Made by a program: the position numbers and the translations under genes. A stretch of 64,000 nt of DNA from positions 19,988,432 to 20,052,431 of the forward strand of contig NC_092017.1 of the NCBI RefSeq assembly GCF_042242105.1. Direction: 5' to 3'. The notes beneath the pieces are model-generated. The model did not search any database. It was given only the letters and a program-made list of their open reading frames with translations, and was not told where the DNA came from. Of the stretch, positions 1 to 11,964 are shown piece after piece; the stretch's first letter is position 1, and each line of letters starts with the position of its first letter. Origin of the DNA: Pempheris klunzingeri (taxonomy: Eukaryota > Chordata > Actinopteri > Acropomatiformes > Pempheridae).

Positions 1-2749
1 TGATATCTAAGTGCTCTCCAGCAATACACTGACACCTAAATTGTGTCTGCACAGTTAATATGAAAAAGTGTGTGTAAATTTGTTATGTGTAGTCCGTTCT
101 CCAGTTGACAATTTAATCATAACTTGTAACAAACCCATGTGTTCTCACAGTTTGGCAGACGTGACTTGTATTTTGTTCAAAGGCAGTTTATTACTATGGA
201 GGCCAAATGAAAGCAGCAGCAACGTCCTGCAGGCTGAAAGACATTTGCATGATGAGAATTTGTTAATTATTTTGAGATTAAGCACACAGGCCTCAGTCTG
301 TAAGCTTCTGTATCAAATTGGTGTTTAGTGAAGGTTAAGCCAACTCTCTTCTCCGCAGCTAATCTCTGAGATGCAGAGGAAAGGCTGCAGTAATCTCACT
401 ACACCGTCACGTACGGCACCTTCTCAACGGCCTCTTCTGAAAGCCAACAAATGTCTGTGGTCGTGTTTGACAAGATCCAGACTTCCATCAGTGGCTGCTA
501 ATTTTTAACCTCCTCTGATCGCTGCTATTAATAACTGTCACATGCTTACGTTTCATTTTCAGGTAGCAAAGCAGCACTTTGATGCAGAGCTCAATAAATC
601 CACAAAAGTTAGAGGAAGAGGACAATCTAAACAGACTTTAAGAACTTGGCTTGAATGTCTATTTCCAAGTTTTTGTCTTATTGCTAAATATGCTAGCACG
701 GCCACACTGCTGACTCAGCTGGCAGAAACTCGTTGATAAAAAGCACATGGGCTGAAATATCTGCTGAGCTGAGTAGACACTCTGGTGCAACAGTAACTCG
801 AGTAGATACATTTTTAATAAGGCTGGCCAAAGACGCAATCGGACACCAAACCCAGTCTGTGATCAAGTGTGAGCTCACTTCCAGGAGGTTTGTTTCAGTC
901 CGAGCCAGAAGAACGGCCTCTGACACGTGTTTGGATTCGGCTTGTTTTGGTTCACATCCAACTAATGTTAATATTTTCATTCATTCATTCATTTTTGTGA
1001 AATGTTACTTAAAATCTTCCTACTTGTCATCATTGTTATATTTGATCCAGAGTCAGATGAGGTGACTGTAACTTGCCTCAACCTTCCATCATGTTTTTTG
1101 CATATGCTTTGTTCGTTTGAGGTTTCATTGGTGTTTTTTTTTTTTTTTTTTTTGTCATCTCTTTGCATCATCTTCATCTGCAATGGTTTAATGGCGCCCA
1201 CGTGGACAATTAGTAACTTAATTTTACTGACTTGAATACTATCAAGCACACACATGCACATGCAAACGCATCATATGTATTCATGACTACAAATCATAAA
1301 TCAGCTCAGTCTCAAATTTTTCCTTTTTAAAGGCTTAGATCAGACAACACATATTAATACATCACTGAAAATGAGCATTATGTCTCAAAAAATCTTCTTT
1401 TTCAGAGAAGAGAATCAAAATCAAAACGTAACTTTCTTATCACATGACATTAGTTCGTAGGTGTGTTGTCCTTTGTGTACTCTTGGATCAATGAATTGAT
1501 CCCTGTGTTTGTTAAGGGTGATGAGAAAGCACTGAGCCTACTTTTTTAAATTCTCAGTCCACTCTTTGGTTGTCAACATACTGTACGTCTCCTTCGACCC
1601 CTGTGTTTGCTCTCATTTCCTGTAGTTGGTGTGGATTATGCAGTGAGTCACACTGCAGTTCACTGCAGTTCAGACTCACATGTTCAGTCATGACATGATC
1701 GGATGCCAGTCAAGTTCAGTAGCATAATTTTAGGACGATGACAATGAGGTTAAAATTCTGATTCTTAATAGATAATGTCTTAATGTTTATTATAACTCAT
1801 GCAGTCTTTTGAACTATACAGCGGAGCTCCAGGCTGCAGTTATTAGTGAGGAACAATTGACATCACAGACAGGCAGAATTTATCATCAACTAAATAGAAA
1901 TTGACAACGATGCTGCTGTGTTTTCAGACGAACTGAAAAAGAAATCTTATTTTCACAAAAATGAGACCAGAAATTATAAAAGCAATGTGTGATTTTTTGG
2001 TTTCCCTTTTCACTTCCTGTTTGACCTCCACTTACAGTTAAGTTGATGAACTCACATCTTATCATCACCTGCTCGGCCTCCTTGCAAAAAACAATAAAAA
2101 AGGTAAATAGAAGAAGAAAATAAGCCATCAGTGTGTTGAGTAAGGGTCGTTGCTTTTTCATTATTTAGCAAGCGCCTATGTGTTCCTTCATGTAAACCGA
2201 TAGGCCGGAGCTCTGACGAGGGTGCAGTTGTTTTGTTTGTGCTTTATTCCCTGAGAGTTCTCGTGTTCCGCTGCAGCCGAGTCAAGATAACAGGCTAAAT
2301 ATAGAGCAGGGTGCAGGGACTTTGAGGCCTGTGGGCTCAAGTCATTGTGCTCTTGAGAGTCGACAAGGTTCCCTGAATCATTGTAGCCCTGAATTCTTGC
2401 AGCCCAGTGACTACAGTGTGTGCAAATGCATATGTTGTACGTTTCAGTCATGTGGCTGATGGTTTTCCTACTGAAGCTCAAAGTAAACTGCTTATCAGAC
2501 ACACCCTGCTGATGTCATATTAAGGGGAGGACGGCTGTGGTCATTTTCTGTAACTTACCGATGCTCCAACCTTCATACCCACTTGACGCTGTGATTGGCC
2601 AGCCATGCAGAGTCAGGGATTAAACCTCTCGCTCAAACTCTCTGTTTCATTCTTTACACAACTATTTGTATTTTTTCATGTGAATAATCAAGTGAATGTC
2701 TCCCGGGAGGGACTGTGTCTGAAACAGTGCACTGTTATCCCCATTCGCC

Positions 2750-3125
2750 CTGCTGTCTATGACAGCCAAAAAGACGTGCCAATTGTATGGAAGTCAATGA
2801 GAAAAAGAGCCTACTTCTCACTTGATTTATTAGCTCAGTAAACACTTTCCTAATGAGTTTATGTTCTCAGTCACCAGTTTCAAGCCATCTAAAATGCAGA
2901 ATGATGTTCGTTTTGTAAATGATGGTCCCATTTAGAGGACCATAACGCAGGGAATGCTTTAGGATGGGACTACCTTGTGACTAACCAATCAGAAGTGGGT
3001 CATGCCTAAGCCTAACAAATCTGAGGCAGGAAAAAAAAAATACTCAGCCGTCACTTCTGGCTCCTAAATCAAAATGGCAACATTGCGATTGCTACGTCTA
3101 CTTCTTTTATACAGTCTATAGTATA
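2750..3125. repeat. Dispersed teleost repeat-like segment
   Basis: The segment reads as a familiar interspersed fish repeat: a stretch mentioning a same-sense 'gtcaatgagaaaaagagcc' motif, then 'gatggtcccatttagagg', ending in a 'tatacagtctatag' terminus. Related 'TATAGACTGT' termini occur in opposite orientation near 19892 and 41852. I recognise the pattern but cannot name the family, and no clean target-site duplication was found. Confidence 0.35.
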
Positions 3126-4975
3126 ACCCAACCCTTACGCATTAGAGGGGATACTCAGAAACGTCTCTGCGAACCTCTGTGCAGTAAGGGGTGTTATGGG
3201 TAACCGAAAGATAAAAGAAAAAGTTAAAGTTAAAAGATTTCCAGAGAAACCAACACACAGGCCTCCCAACTCTCAACAATGCGTCAGACAGAGCTGCACG
3301 TCAAGCAAGCTGACTGGTTGATTGAATTCCTGTCAGGAGGCAGTTTTGAAACAGAGAGAGAGAGAAAAATTGTGAATACAAGTATAAAAGAAATTGTCAC
3401 TCAAACGTCTCCAAACTGCCTCGTGTTCGCCTACGTGCAGCCTGGAGAAGCTAGAAATGTCACATTGAGAGAGTTTAAATTTGGTTTCTTATCAACCTGG
3501 CTCTCGCATATTTTTCTTTTGGTCATTATAACATGTTAATCACCACAATTGTCGTAGATATTTAGGAACTTTAGTAAAGACAAAGCCAATGTGGGCACAT
3601 AGCATGAGGCACATACAGCCCTACAAAAAAATAAATCTTTGAATCCAATCTACAGGAAACACAGACAGTAGTCCCCTGGAAACTCGTGTAGCTGCTGTTA
3701 GGAAACTGCTTTGAATAGCAGATTCACGTCTTGGCCAATCTAGCTTTCCAGCTGATGTAACAACCCTCATCAGTGGATTGTAAGTGCGTCGGCTGCTAAA
3801 TCTAAAGTTACCGCTGTCATATACTTACCTTTTAGGGGTGTCATTGTTTGGTGTCAGGCTACAGCTTTCCTCTACTGTAACTTCAGCTGAGGGAGCCGTC
3901 AACAACATCTGTCAGACCTGTACAGAACAAGTGGCCCTCACAAGCACTAGCAGCTAGACTGACCGGTCCGCCGCCATCAGTTGGTAGCACCACCATTTTT
4001 ATTCATCCCCTAATTTGCCAAGAAACATCTCAGATTATGTGACTTTCTTTAGCAAAACATAGATGGCTGAAATAACCCTCCACTGACGGTAACTGACGGT
4101 TTCTACAGAGAGCGACTGATGTTAAAATACATCCCCAGCTGGTGAATATTAAGCTCCAAGCTAACTTATATTTGGTGCTTGACCTGCAGCTGTTGTTCAG
4201 TGAATTATTCCTCACACATCCCCTGCTGATTGTGACTGATTGAACCATTTGTGTCCAACATTTCGCCAAATTTAGGGAACTCAGATGGGTTTTCTGTTTT
4301 CCCCTGACATTGCAATATGCTGCTTTGATTAATTACCAGGCAGCAAATGTGCAGTGTTTAAGCCTGACTGGTTAATCACCATCATCTGTTATTCTGAGTC
4401 TAACAGATGTTGACAGAATCTCATCTTTTTTCTAAACTCTCATTACATTTTTTCTGTATGAAAAAGCATCTCTGCTGTTTTATTTTCATTAAAGTGTGAT
4501 GTTTGCTCATGACTTTAAAGGGGACAGTCATTAATTCAGAGAGAGCAGGCGGCCTTTGATAACAACTAGGAAACCCTAATGTTTTATCTGTGTCTGCATC
4601 AGGATGTGGAGATGCCAGTAACTGATTTCATCCCCTAAACTGCCTCTCAGGGTCACTGTTTTGAAAAATGTTGAATCAAATATATTCAGTTTACTAAAAT
4701 ATTTGACACAGAATAGCAGAAAATCTTAATAAATTGAAAAGCTGAAACAATCAGTGGCTTAATAATTATTAGAATAATCGATCAGCTATCAAACTAAGAA
4801 TAATCAGTCGTTGTAGCTTTACTTTGTTCTACTCTTTTTTCATTACCCACATCATAGATATTGTTTTTTCTTAAATTTGATCTTTCTCAGCTTTCTATTT
4901 ACAGATAACTTGTGCATGTTTTTAACTGACTTCCAGTTGCTGATATGTTTTTTTTTTGTTTTCTTTTTTTGAGTT

Positions 4976-5012
4976 ATATCTATATCTATATTTATATCTA
5001 TATCTCTATATC
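4976..5012. repeat. TATATC-type microsatellite
   Basis: Imperfect tandem copies of TATATC/TATATT directly readable in the sequence. No gene context other than being upstream of rab3a. Confidence 0.8.
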
Positions 5013-6162
5013 TTCTGTATCTTTACATCCCTTTTTGGGATTGATGGTTATGTTTATTCATAAAAAACCATACTGTGGTGTATTTTTCCTTCAAATTGCC
5101 TTTAAATACCACAGATTTGTATCTGTGCTTGAAAGAGTGTTGAAAGCATGTTGAAAGAGTGTGAATCAAACAGAAAATTCAAATTTGAACTTTCGGGAAA
5201 GGTCACTGTCATCTATTTTTAAAGCACTGCCACCAGAGCTGTTTTGGTCGGGATGGGAAACACTGTTTGAACGTGGCATGAAGGCCCTGACCATCAGTTA
5301 CCTGCACACACACAAACCACAGCACGGTGCACAAATTAAGCCTTTCGAGTTGAAGTGAAATTGTGCAGCACAATTTGACATAGAAATGCATTTAATTTGT
5401 GTTTCATATAAGTACTTAACATGTTGATTAAACATTGCAGTAATCCTATATGATAAGTGTGTTTGTGTGCATGTGTGAGTGTTTTTTTTAAACCTGTTCA
5501 CACTTGTGCACAATGTGTGGCTCTTAAACAGCATTATACAAAACTAATAGCAACTCTCATCACTTTCCATCACCTTCGTACATTTTATTATGGCAGCACT
5601 GTGGGAAACATTGCCACATTGTGTAATGTAAGGAGATTGATCCACCAAAGGTTAAATTAACAAATCACACATTTTCTCGCTTTCTTGTCAGCAAACTCAG
5701 CAGTTACATCTGTGTAATTCATCCTGGATGCAACACACAGCCCACACAGTCTGCCCTGAGACTCTGAGGTGCGCAAAATGTTTATTTCATGCAACTGCTA
5801 AATGCTGTCAAACTCCTGCATTTGCATAAAATCGGTGCAGAGAGCAGTGAGAGCCTGATCAACTGTGATGTTAAAATAGTTATTATGCAGGCTTTCTCTG
5901 GATTTTGGGCACATTCATCTGGGATTTGGTATTGTAATTTGTTTTCATGTTACTTTTACTTCCTCTAAACAGACAGGAAATTTACTTTGAAGTATATTGA
6001 ATAAAAAAAAAAAAAACCCTCTGCATTGTGAGGCCCATAAGAGACTTGGAGCTCTGTGAAGTTGCACCACTTGCACACCATTTGCGCTATAACTGCCACA
6101 CGTGAAGGACACAGCAATCATGTGATTAAAGTTTTGTTTTTCTCCTTCGTCTTTGTCCACAG

Positions 6163-9100
6163 ATGGCCTCAGCAACAGCAACCTACGGGCAGAAGGAGTC
6201 TTCGGACCAAAACTTTGACTATATGTTCAAGATCCTCATCATTGGAAACAGCAGTGTGGGCAAAACCTCCTTCTTGTTCCGCTACGCCGACGACTCCTTC
6301 ACACCGGCCTTTGTCAGTACTGTGGGCATCGACTTCAAAGTGAAGACCATCTATAGGAATGACAAGAGGATCAAACTACAGATCTGGGTAAGACATGTGG
6401 AGATGTGTTGAATTTCCTGGAAGGAAGAAAATTAAACTACGATGTACCATTTACATGCACGTATCTTGTGAATTTGAGGCTGAAGTTAAATAAGTGAGTT
6501 TATTTGACAGTTTGATAGATGTTTTAAAATGTTTAAAATGCATCCAGCAATTTATGTAACTCTGCGAATCTGAACACTCACATAGCAATTGGAGAGCCTG
6601 GCTTGAAAAACCGAATGCCATGCTTTGAATTCCTTCCACAAAGGATTTTCCTGAAGCGTGCATCATTATTCCCATACAGTGTTTGAACAAGTTTTGCATT
6701 TTGTCCTTCTGACCCCATCAGTTGAGACAGTTCAGAGCACCAATAACCACCTTTGGATTTGGTGGTCGGACAAGATATTTAAGTAATTAGTGTGTTTCTA
6801 GTGTACCCACGTCAGCAGGACTCTTTCAAAAAGCAGGTTAGAAAGTGAGAGAAAGATGCTGGTATTTCCTCAGGATACTCACTTGAATCTCCTGAATTGT
6901 TGTCATGTTTTTGATGACTATATTTCATAAGATAAGTCATGATACGCTTGTAAACGCAGTATGTACACACAGTGCCGTCTTATCTGCAGCCAGCTCATCC
7001 AGCTGACCCTTTTGAATGAGTAGAATACAACAAAATACAACTGAAGTAACGTCAAGAGATGAAAACACAGCAAGTACCGCTGATGTGCCTCCAGGAGCAA
7101 ACAGGATGGTGTTTTGTTGCATCAGACATATGTTTGCTCCTGAAGGCTCAACAGTAAACACAATCATAAAGCAAAAAAAAAAAAGGAAACATAAAGCGAA
7201 AGAGAGAACAGGCTCCCAGAGGAGCTGATGTTTCAATATCATGTTCATCTACAGCTTTACTAGATGTTATACAGCACAGAGTTGTCATGGTGAAGTGATA
7301 TTGCGAGTGTGAGTGAGTGAGTGTGTGTGTGTGTGTGTGTGTGTGAAGGTCTGTCTGTTGTCAGCCTTTGCCAGGTCTTGCCTCTGGTGAGGAAGACACG
7401 ATCGGCCAATCAGAGCACGAGAAACGGATGACTGGGTGCTGCTCTCCCCTCCCCCATTACTACACATCCCCCAGAGTAGATATCCCCTCCCTCCGCTGAA
7501 CACACACACACACACACACACATGCACATATAAATTTCCCATCCCCCATCTTTCAGCAGTTCATACTCCAGTAGAGTGAAAATGAAAATGGTTTTGAGTC
7601 ATGAACACAGAAGTCAACATACAGTATGTTTGTTCATTTCACAGTGTGTCCCATTCATATAGCTTTGTATTGTTGTTATGTACATACACATTTTTCAGCT
7701 CTTATTTCTGAAGCCCTTTGATTTCTTATTTGCTTTCTTTTTTGGTCCCTCCTCTGCCCATATAGTGGCTGCTGCGTCTTTGTTTTGACTCATGTTTAAC
7801 TGTATTAAATTAAAATAAACTATGCACACACGTCCAGGAGGCAGGGTGAACGTTAAAGGGTTCATTTGAAGATGTAAGATCACACAACGGTCACGGCAGG
7901 CGATTCTCATCCTTAGTCAGTCAGTGGTTAAAGTATTATAACAGAACATTTAAATTTTGCATCAAAGCTGCTCGCTCATCTGAAATTTTCACGGCTTTGA
8001 GTGAACACGAAGATGAGTACTCCAGTGTGTTCATTATGTAACTCCACTCAGTGCTACCTACACTGACATTTTAGGTATAGAGCTGATGCTCTCATCCTGA
8101 GCGGCCTGCAGCGCAGTGAGTGGATGAACAGTGCATAAACAGCAGTTTCAGAACATTATAACCAACAATATGAAGAGAACGGCACTCCAGCTCTCTGAAA
8201 ATACATGTGATGAAGTATTCTTGTGACCTGAGAATTATCCTGTGTGAGTGAGTGAGCGGACACACTGATGAGTCCAAGAAAAGCTCAGAAGTGCATCTGT
8301 GTGCAGTTAGTTGTTTTTATGTATATAGAACCTACAATTCATTTCATGATATGAGTCTGTTGTTTAGATGCTTCAACGTAAACGTAAGTCCCCAGATAAA
8401 CAGGTAAACACTGCATGTATTGGCTGTATATGCAGAATGATGTCTCTGATCATAACAGACTTACTTCACATCCTCCTATTTAATATTCAGTGCAATGGAC
8501 ATTTGACAAATGTTTTATAACACACTATAATGTAGTTGTCAGCAGTATGTGAACAGTATGTAAATACTGTACACTTCTTACTTACAGTAGTCGCAGTGAA
8601 CTGGTCACTTCCACCAGACTTTGACAGCAGAGTGATGCTTTTGGACCAGAAGCTGGTCTGCTCAGAGAGGATGCTGGGTATCAGAAACACTGGGCTTTAA
8701 TACCCTGAGCATTCATTAGGGCTTAGAACTGAAATTCAATCTAAGATGGGTTTGTGGCCAAGGAGAGATGACGAAGGAGGAAGGGACAGCAAGTTGCCGA
8801 AGTGTCACCTGCTGGCAGATTAAAAAAAACCTCAAGAGGCCTTTTATTGTTCTGGCTTTACTGGAGCACATGGGAACCTAAAGTCATTTTTGGGGAATCT
8901 GCAGGTCTTAACCATTTAAAGGATTTCTAAAAGTTTGTCTACTTAGGTACACAAATCTAAAAACAAACTGGTTATTACTAAAATCTGCAAACTATATGCT
9001 CTAATAAAAATACTTTGAGATTACACCCATTATTTTGTGTTTGTTTGTTTGTGAACTTAAAGTCTCATCAGAATAGTAAATCCTTAACACAGAATAAAAG

Positions 9101-11964
9101 ATTTGTGTACACTCCTCTTGTGTCTTTAACTACAATTCCTGGTAGCATTGTAAAAGATTCGACAACTCTTGAATTTGGCTTGAATTTCTGCACCCTGTAG
9201 ATAATATTTTCTCATTTCACCAGCCAAATTCATTAAGTGAAAACACTGAGTCACTGGTGTGTTACCTGCCAAAGCGGCTGGTAAAATCCATAAAGCTTTC
9301 TTCAGAGGAAAAGACTCCACGCTCACAGCTTAGAGGAATTCGTAATTTTGCTCAAGATACATTTAGGTTTGTTGGCTTAAATGAATTTGCTGATGCACCA
9401 GAGCTTCGAGTGCAGAGCAAACTTTTCTCATAGATTTCCTCTGCAGTGGTCAGCAGCTCTCCAGCAGCGCTGTGTGTTTTTTCATGGCACAGATAAACTT
9501 ACCAATTATACTGAAATAGCATTTAGCTGCCAGCTGTTTTCAGCCTCTCTGTCTTGTAGAAAATGTTGTGGCTGTTAAAAGTGTTAACCCAAATACAGTG
9601 AAAACTTTCAGTAAAGTATTAGACATAAATAGTTGAGTGAAACACAATCTGGCTTTTGGTTATTTGCCAGTGGGGTTAGAGCATCTTTAATCAGATTCCT
9701 GGGCTAAAACCACCCCCCATATACAGGTAAATGCTTTACTATAACAATATAACCCTGATGTATGATTCTACTTATAGTTCTTTTCATTACCTGAAGCAGA
9801 CTCACTTGTGGTTTCTAGGTGTTACTCTATGGGAGGAATATGATTGTTTGTTTTTAGTGCCTACTTAGCTTTTTAGCTGTCAATTTGTATATAATTTTTC
9901 TTCTTCAACATATTTTTTAATCTTGTGTACTAGTCTTGTGCATACTGTATAACTACTATACTGCTGTATAGCTACTGTTTATTTATCTCCTTTCTTTTTC
10001 TATTTATCTATTTGTCTATGTATTTTTTTTATCCTGAAGGGACACTGAAAGAATTTCATTGTGCGGTGAACCTAGTTTTGATCCATATGACAAGAAAATG
10101 ATTGAAAAGAATTGAATCTCTTTAAATCTACAGAATGTATATATGGAAAGTATACATAAGGGAAAAGTGTGACCAATTAGACTGTCTAAAGAACTAAAAG
10201 TTTATCCTCCACTAAGTCTATCAGAGCTCTCTCTAGAATGGAATAAAAATGAATGAAATGAAATGAATAAAAAGGTCGCTCTAACTGCTGCTGTTTTTTT
10301 CTCCAGGACACGGCGGGTCAGGAGCGTTACCGCACCATCACCACAGCCTACTACCGAGGAGCCATGGGCTTCATCCTCATGTACGACATCACCAATGAGG
10401 AGTCCTTCAACGCCGTCCAGGACTGGTACGTGATTGGATCGGGTGTCACCACAGAGCTTGACCTGGTCTCTAGATATTCCGCACCGCTCTGGAAATAGAT
10501 GTACAGATACTGTAGATGGATGAGCAGAGCAGGTGATACAGCTCAGGTTTCTGTATGTATTGTTTTAACGGCATCCGCCTCCTCTGTGTCTGAAGAGGAG
10601 CCGGATGCTGCAGGGATCATTATCTTTTATCCTTTTTGCCCCCTGCCAGCACTTTGGCTCGGTGTGTTATTTCTCTGTTACTCTGATTGTCCTTAAAAAT
10701 GTTCAAAGTTTCTTAGGTTTTTCCTTTTTCTTTTCCTCATACTGGATGCACCTCTTGCTTTCCATCTCCAGTCCAATTCCAAATTTTGTTTGCTGCAGAA
10801 AGGGATCCTTTAATGACGCTTGTGGGGTATATGGGTCATAGAAAAAGTTGTCTTTACAAGATTCAATTAAGAAAAGGTTAATTTTCACAATTGAGATCTT
10901 CTGCTACGGCTGAGCAGGACTCTTGTCAATGAAGGAGAAGAGGCGAGGATCAGGGAGTTCCTAATGAGGTTTATTGTACAATATTATAACAAAAATCATT
11001 ACCCTGACGCTTACAGATCATTTATGTTATATCATGTTTGTTAAAACACATTTCATATTAAGTCTGAGGCTCTCAACACTATGCCAAAATCCTGCCAAGA
11101 TAATGACCATGAGGAAATACTTGCTGTTCTATTCTGATTTTAGATGTGAAATAAAAGTCACATACAGGTTTTGTTTCTCAGGATCACATTTTGTAATGTT
11201 CAGTCCCTGGTTTTAAAACTCCATGTAGCGTTTCATTGTGCACTGTCCCTCCACCACTCCCTCTCTGACTGGCGGGCTGTGCTGGTTCCCAGGTCGACTC
11301 AGATTAAGACGTACTCGTGGGACAACGCCCAGGTGCTGCTAGTAGGAAACAAGTGCGACATGGATGATGAGCGAGTGGTGAGCGGCGATAGAGGCCGGCA
11401 GCTGTCTGATCACCTCGGTGAGTTTGTGGTGCCCACACACACACACACACACTCACTTCATATCTATGACTCATTGTTAGCTACACTGATCTGAAGTAAA
11501 TCAATGGACTGACAGAAAAAATGTAAAATGTAATTTCACCAGGTGTGCTTTAACTATTTATCTTCTTGTGCTTTTGTTATCTTTTACATGCAATTTTAAT
11601 GTTTCTCTGTCTTGTTTTATAGTGTTTTATGTCCCTGTAAAGCACTTTGAATTGCCTTGTGTCTGAATGGTGCTATATAAATAAATTTGCCTTGCCTTCA
11701 CCATTGAACTACACAGTCGCCACGTCCTCATAAAACCTCTCTGACCCTCTCCCTCACCCTATTTGCGGTCCAGGTTTTGAGTTCTTTGAGGCCAGCGCCA
11801 AGGACAACATCAATGTGAAGCAGACCTTTGAGCGCCTGGTCGACATCATCTGTGAAAAGATGTCTGAGAGCCTGGACGCCGGAGATCCCGCCGTCACAGG
11901 GGCCAAACAGGGGCCCCAGCTGACAGAGCAGCCTGCTCCTCCTCACCAGGACTGTGCATGTTAA
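6163..11964 (+). CDS. rab3a: RAB3A, synaptic-vesicle small GTPase (4 coding exons)
   Basis: Exons 6163-6387, 10307-10425, 11293-11417 and 11774-11964 join in frame to 219 residues (human RAB3A has 220). Visible motifs are P-loop GNSSVGKT (residues 28-35), the switch I region with FVSTVGIDF, switch II DTAGQE (76-81, catalytic Gln80), NKCD and the SAK guanine-specificity motif. The C-terminus DCAC is a CXC motif for double geranylgeranylation. The family cycles between GTP and GDP on synaptic and secretory vesicles and binds RIM and rabphilin to control regulated exocytosis. The ATG follows directly on a CCACAG acceptor, so the 5'UTR is in an upstream exon. Differences from human are confined mainly to the N-terminal tail, the SGDRG segment and the hypervariable C-terminus. 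RAB3A rather than RAB3B/C/D is favoured by the MASAT start and the [13 protein letters not shown] tail. Confidence 0.95.
7087..7147. other. Inverted repeat with hairpin potential in rab3a intron 1
   Basis: The left arm GCCTCCAGGAGCAAACA (7087-7103) is complementary to the right arm TGTTTGCTCCTGAAGGC (7131-7147) with one mismatch in 17 pairs, across a 27-nt loop. On the rab3a transcript this would fold to a precursor-miRNA-sized stem. I do not recognise either arm as a known miRNA. Confidence 0.7.
7319..7344. repeat. (TG)n microsatellite
   Basis: Uninterrupted GT dinucleotides following a GAGT-type run, in rab3a intron 1. Confidence 0.9.
7500..7522. repeat. (CA)n microsatellite
   Basis: Uninterrupted CA dinucleotides, in the opposite sense to the TG tract about 160 bp to the left, so the pair forms an inverted repeat. 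Confidence 0.9.
9990..10125 (+). mobile_element. LINE-tail-like fragment
   Basis: The text 'ctgaagggacactgaaagaatttcattgtgcggtgaac' style, ending in repeated 'agaa..attga' units, resembles the 3' tails of degraded fish non-LTR retrotransposons. No coding remnant or target-site duplication was seen, so this is a weak call. Confidence 0.3.
11610..11698 (+). mobile_element. LINE/SINE 3'-tail fragment in rab3a intron 3
   Basis: The stretch with 'gtaaagcactttgaattgcc', 'ggtgctatataaataaa' and a terminal TTGCC duplication matches the very common 3' tail shared by fish LINEs and their dependent SINEs. It is severely 5' truncated. It lies in the short intron between coding exons 3 and 4. Confidence 0.55.

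Larger units (their letters stand above)
1..6162. other. Non-coding DNA upstream of the first coding exon of rab3a
   Basis: No open frame here resembles a protein family I recognise; the longest are short and low in complexity. The stretch is AT-rich and contains an (ATTC) run near 979-992, a poly-T tract at about 1134-1153, a TATATC-type repeat at about 4976-5012, and a dispersed-repeat-like segment at about 2750-3125. Because the rab3a start codon sits directly after a splice acceptor, at least one untranslated rab3a exon and its promoter probably lie in this stretch or further left. I cannot place them from sequence alone. Confidence 0.6.
6388..10306 (+). other. rab3a: rab3a intron 1 (3.9 kb)
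   Basis: Donor GTAAGA at 6388 and acceptor CTCCAG ending at 10306. The intron contains a 17-bp-arm hairpin at 7087-7147, a TG tract and a CA tract enclosing a GC-richer segment (7319-7522), a CTCF-like motif near 8801-8817, and a LINE-tail-like segment near 9990-10125. No additional exon was recognised. Confidence 0.85.
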
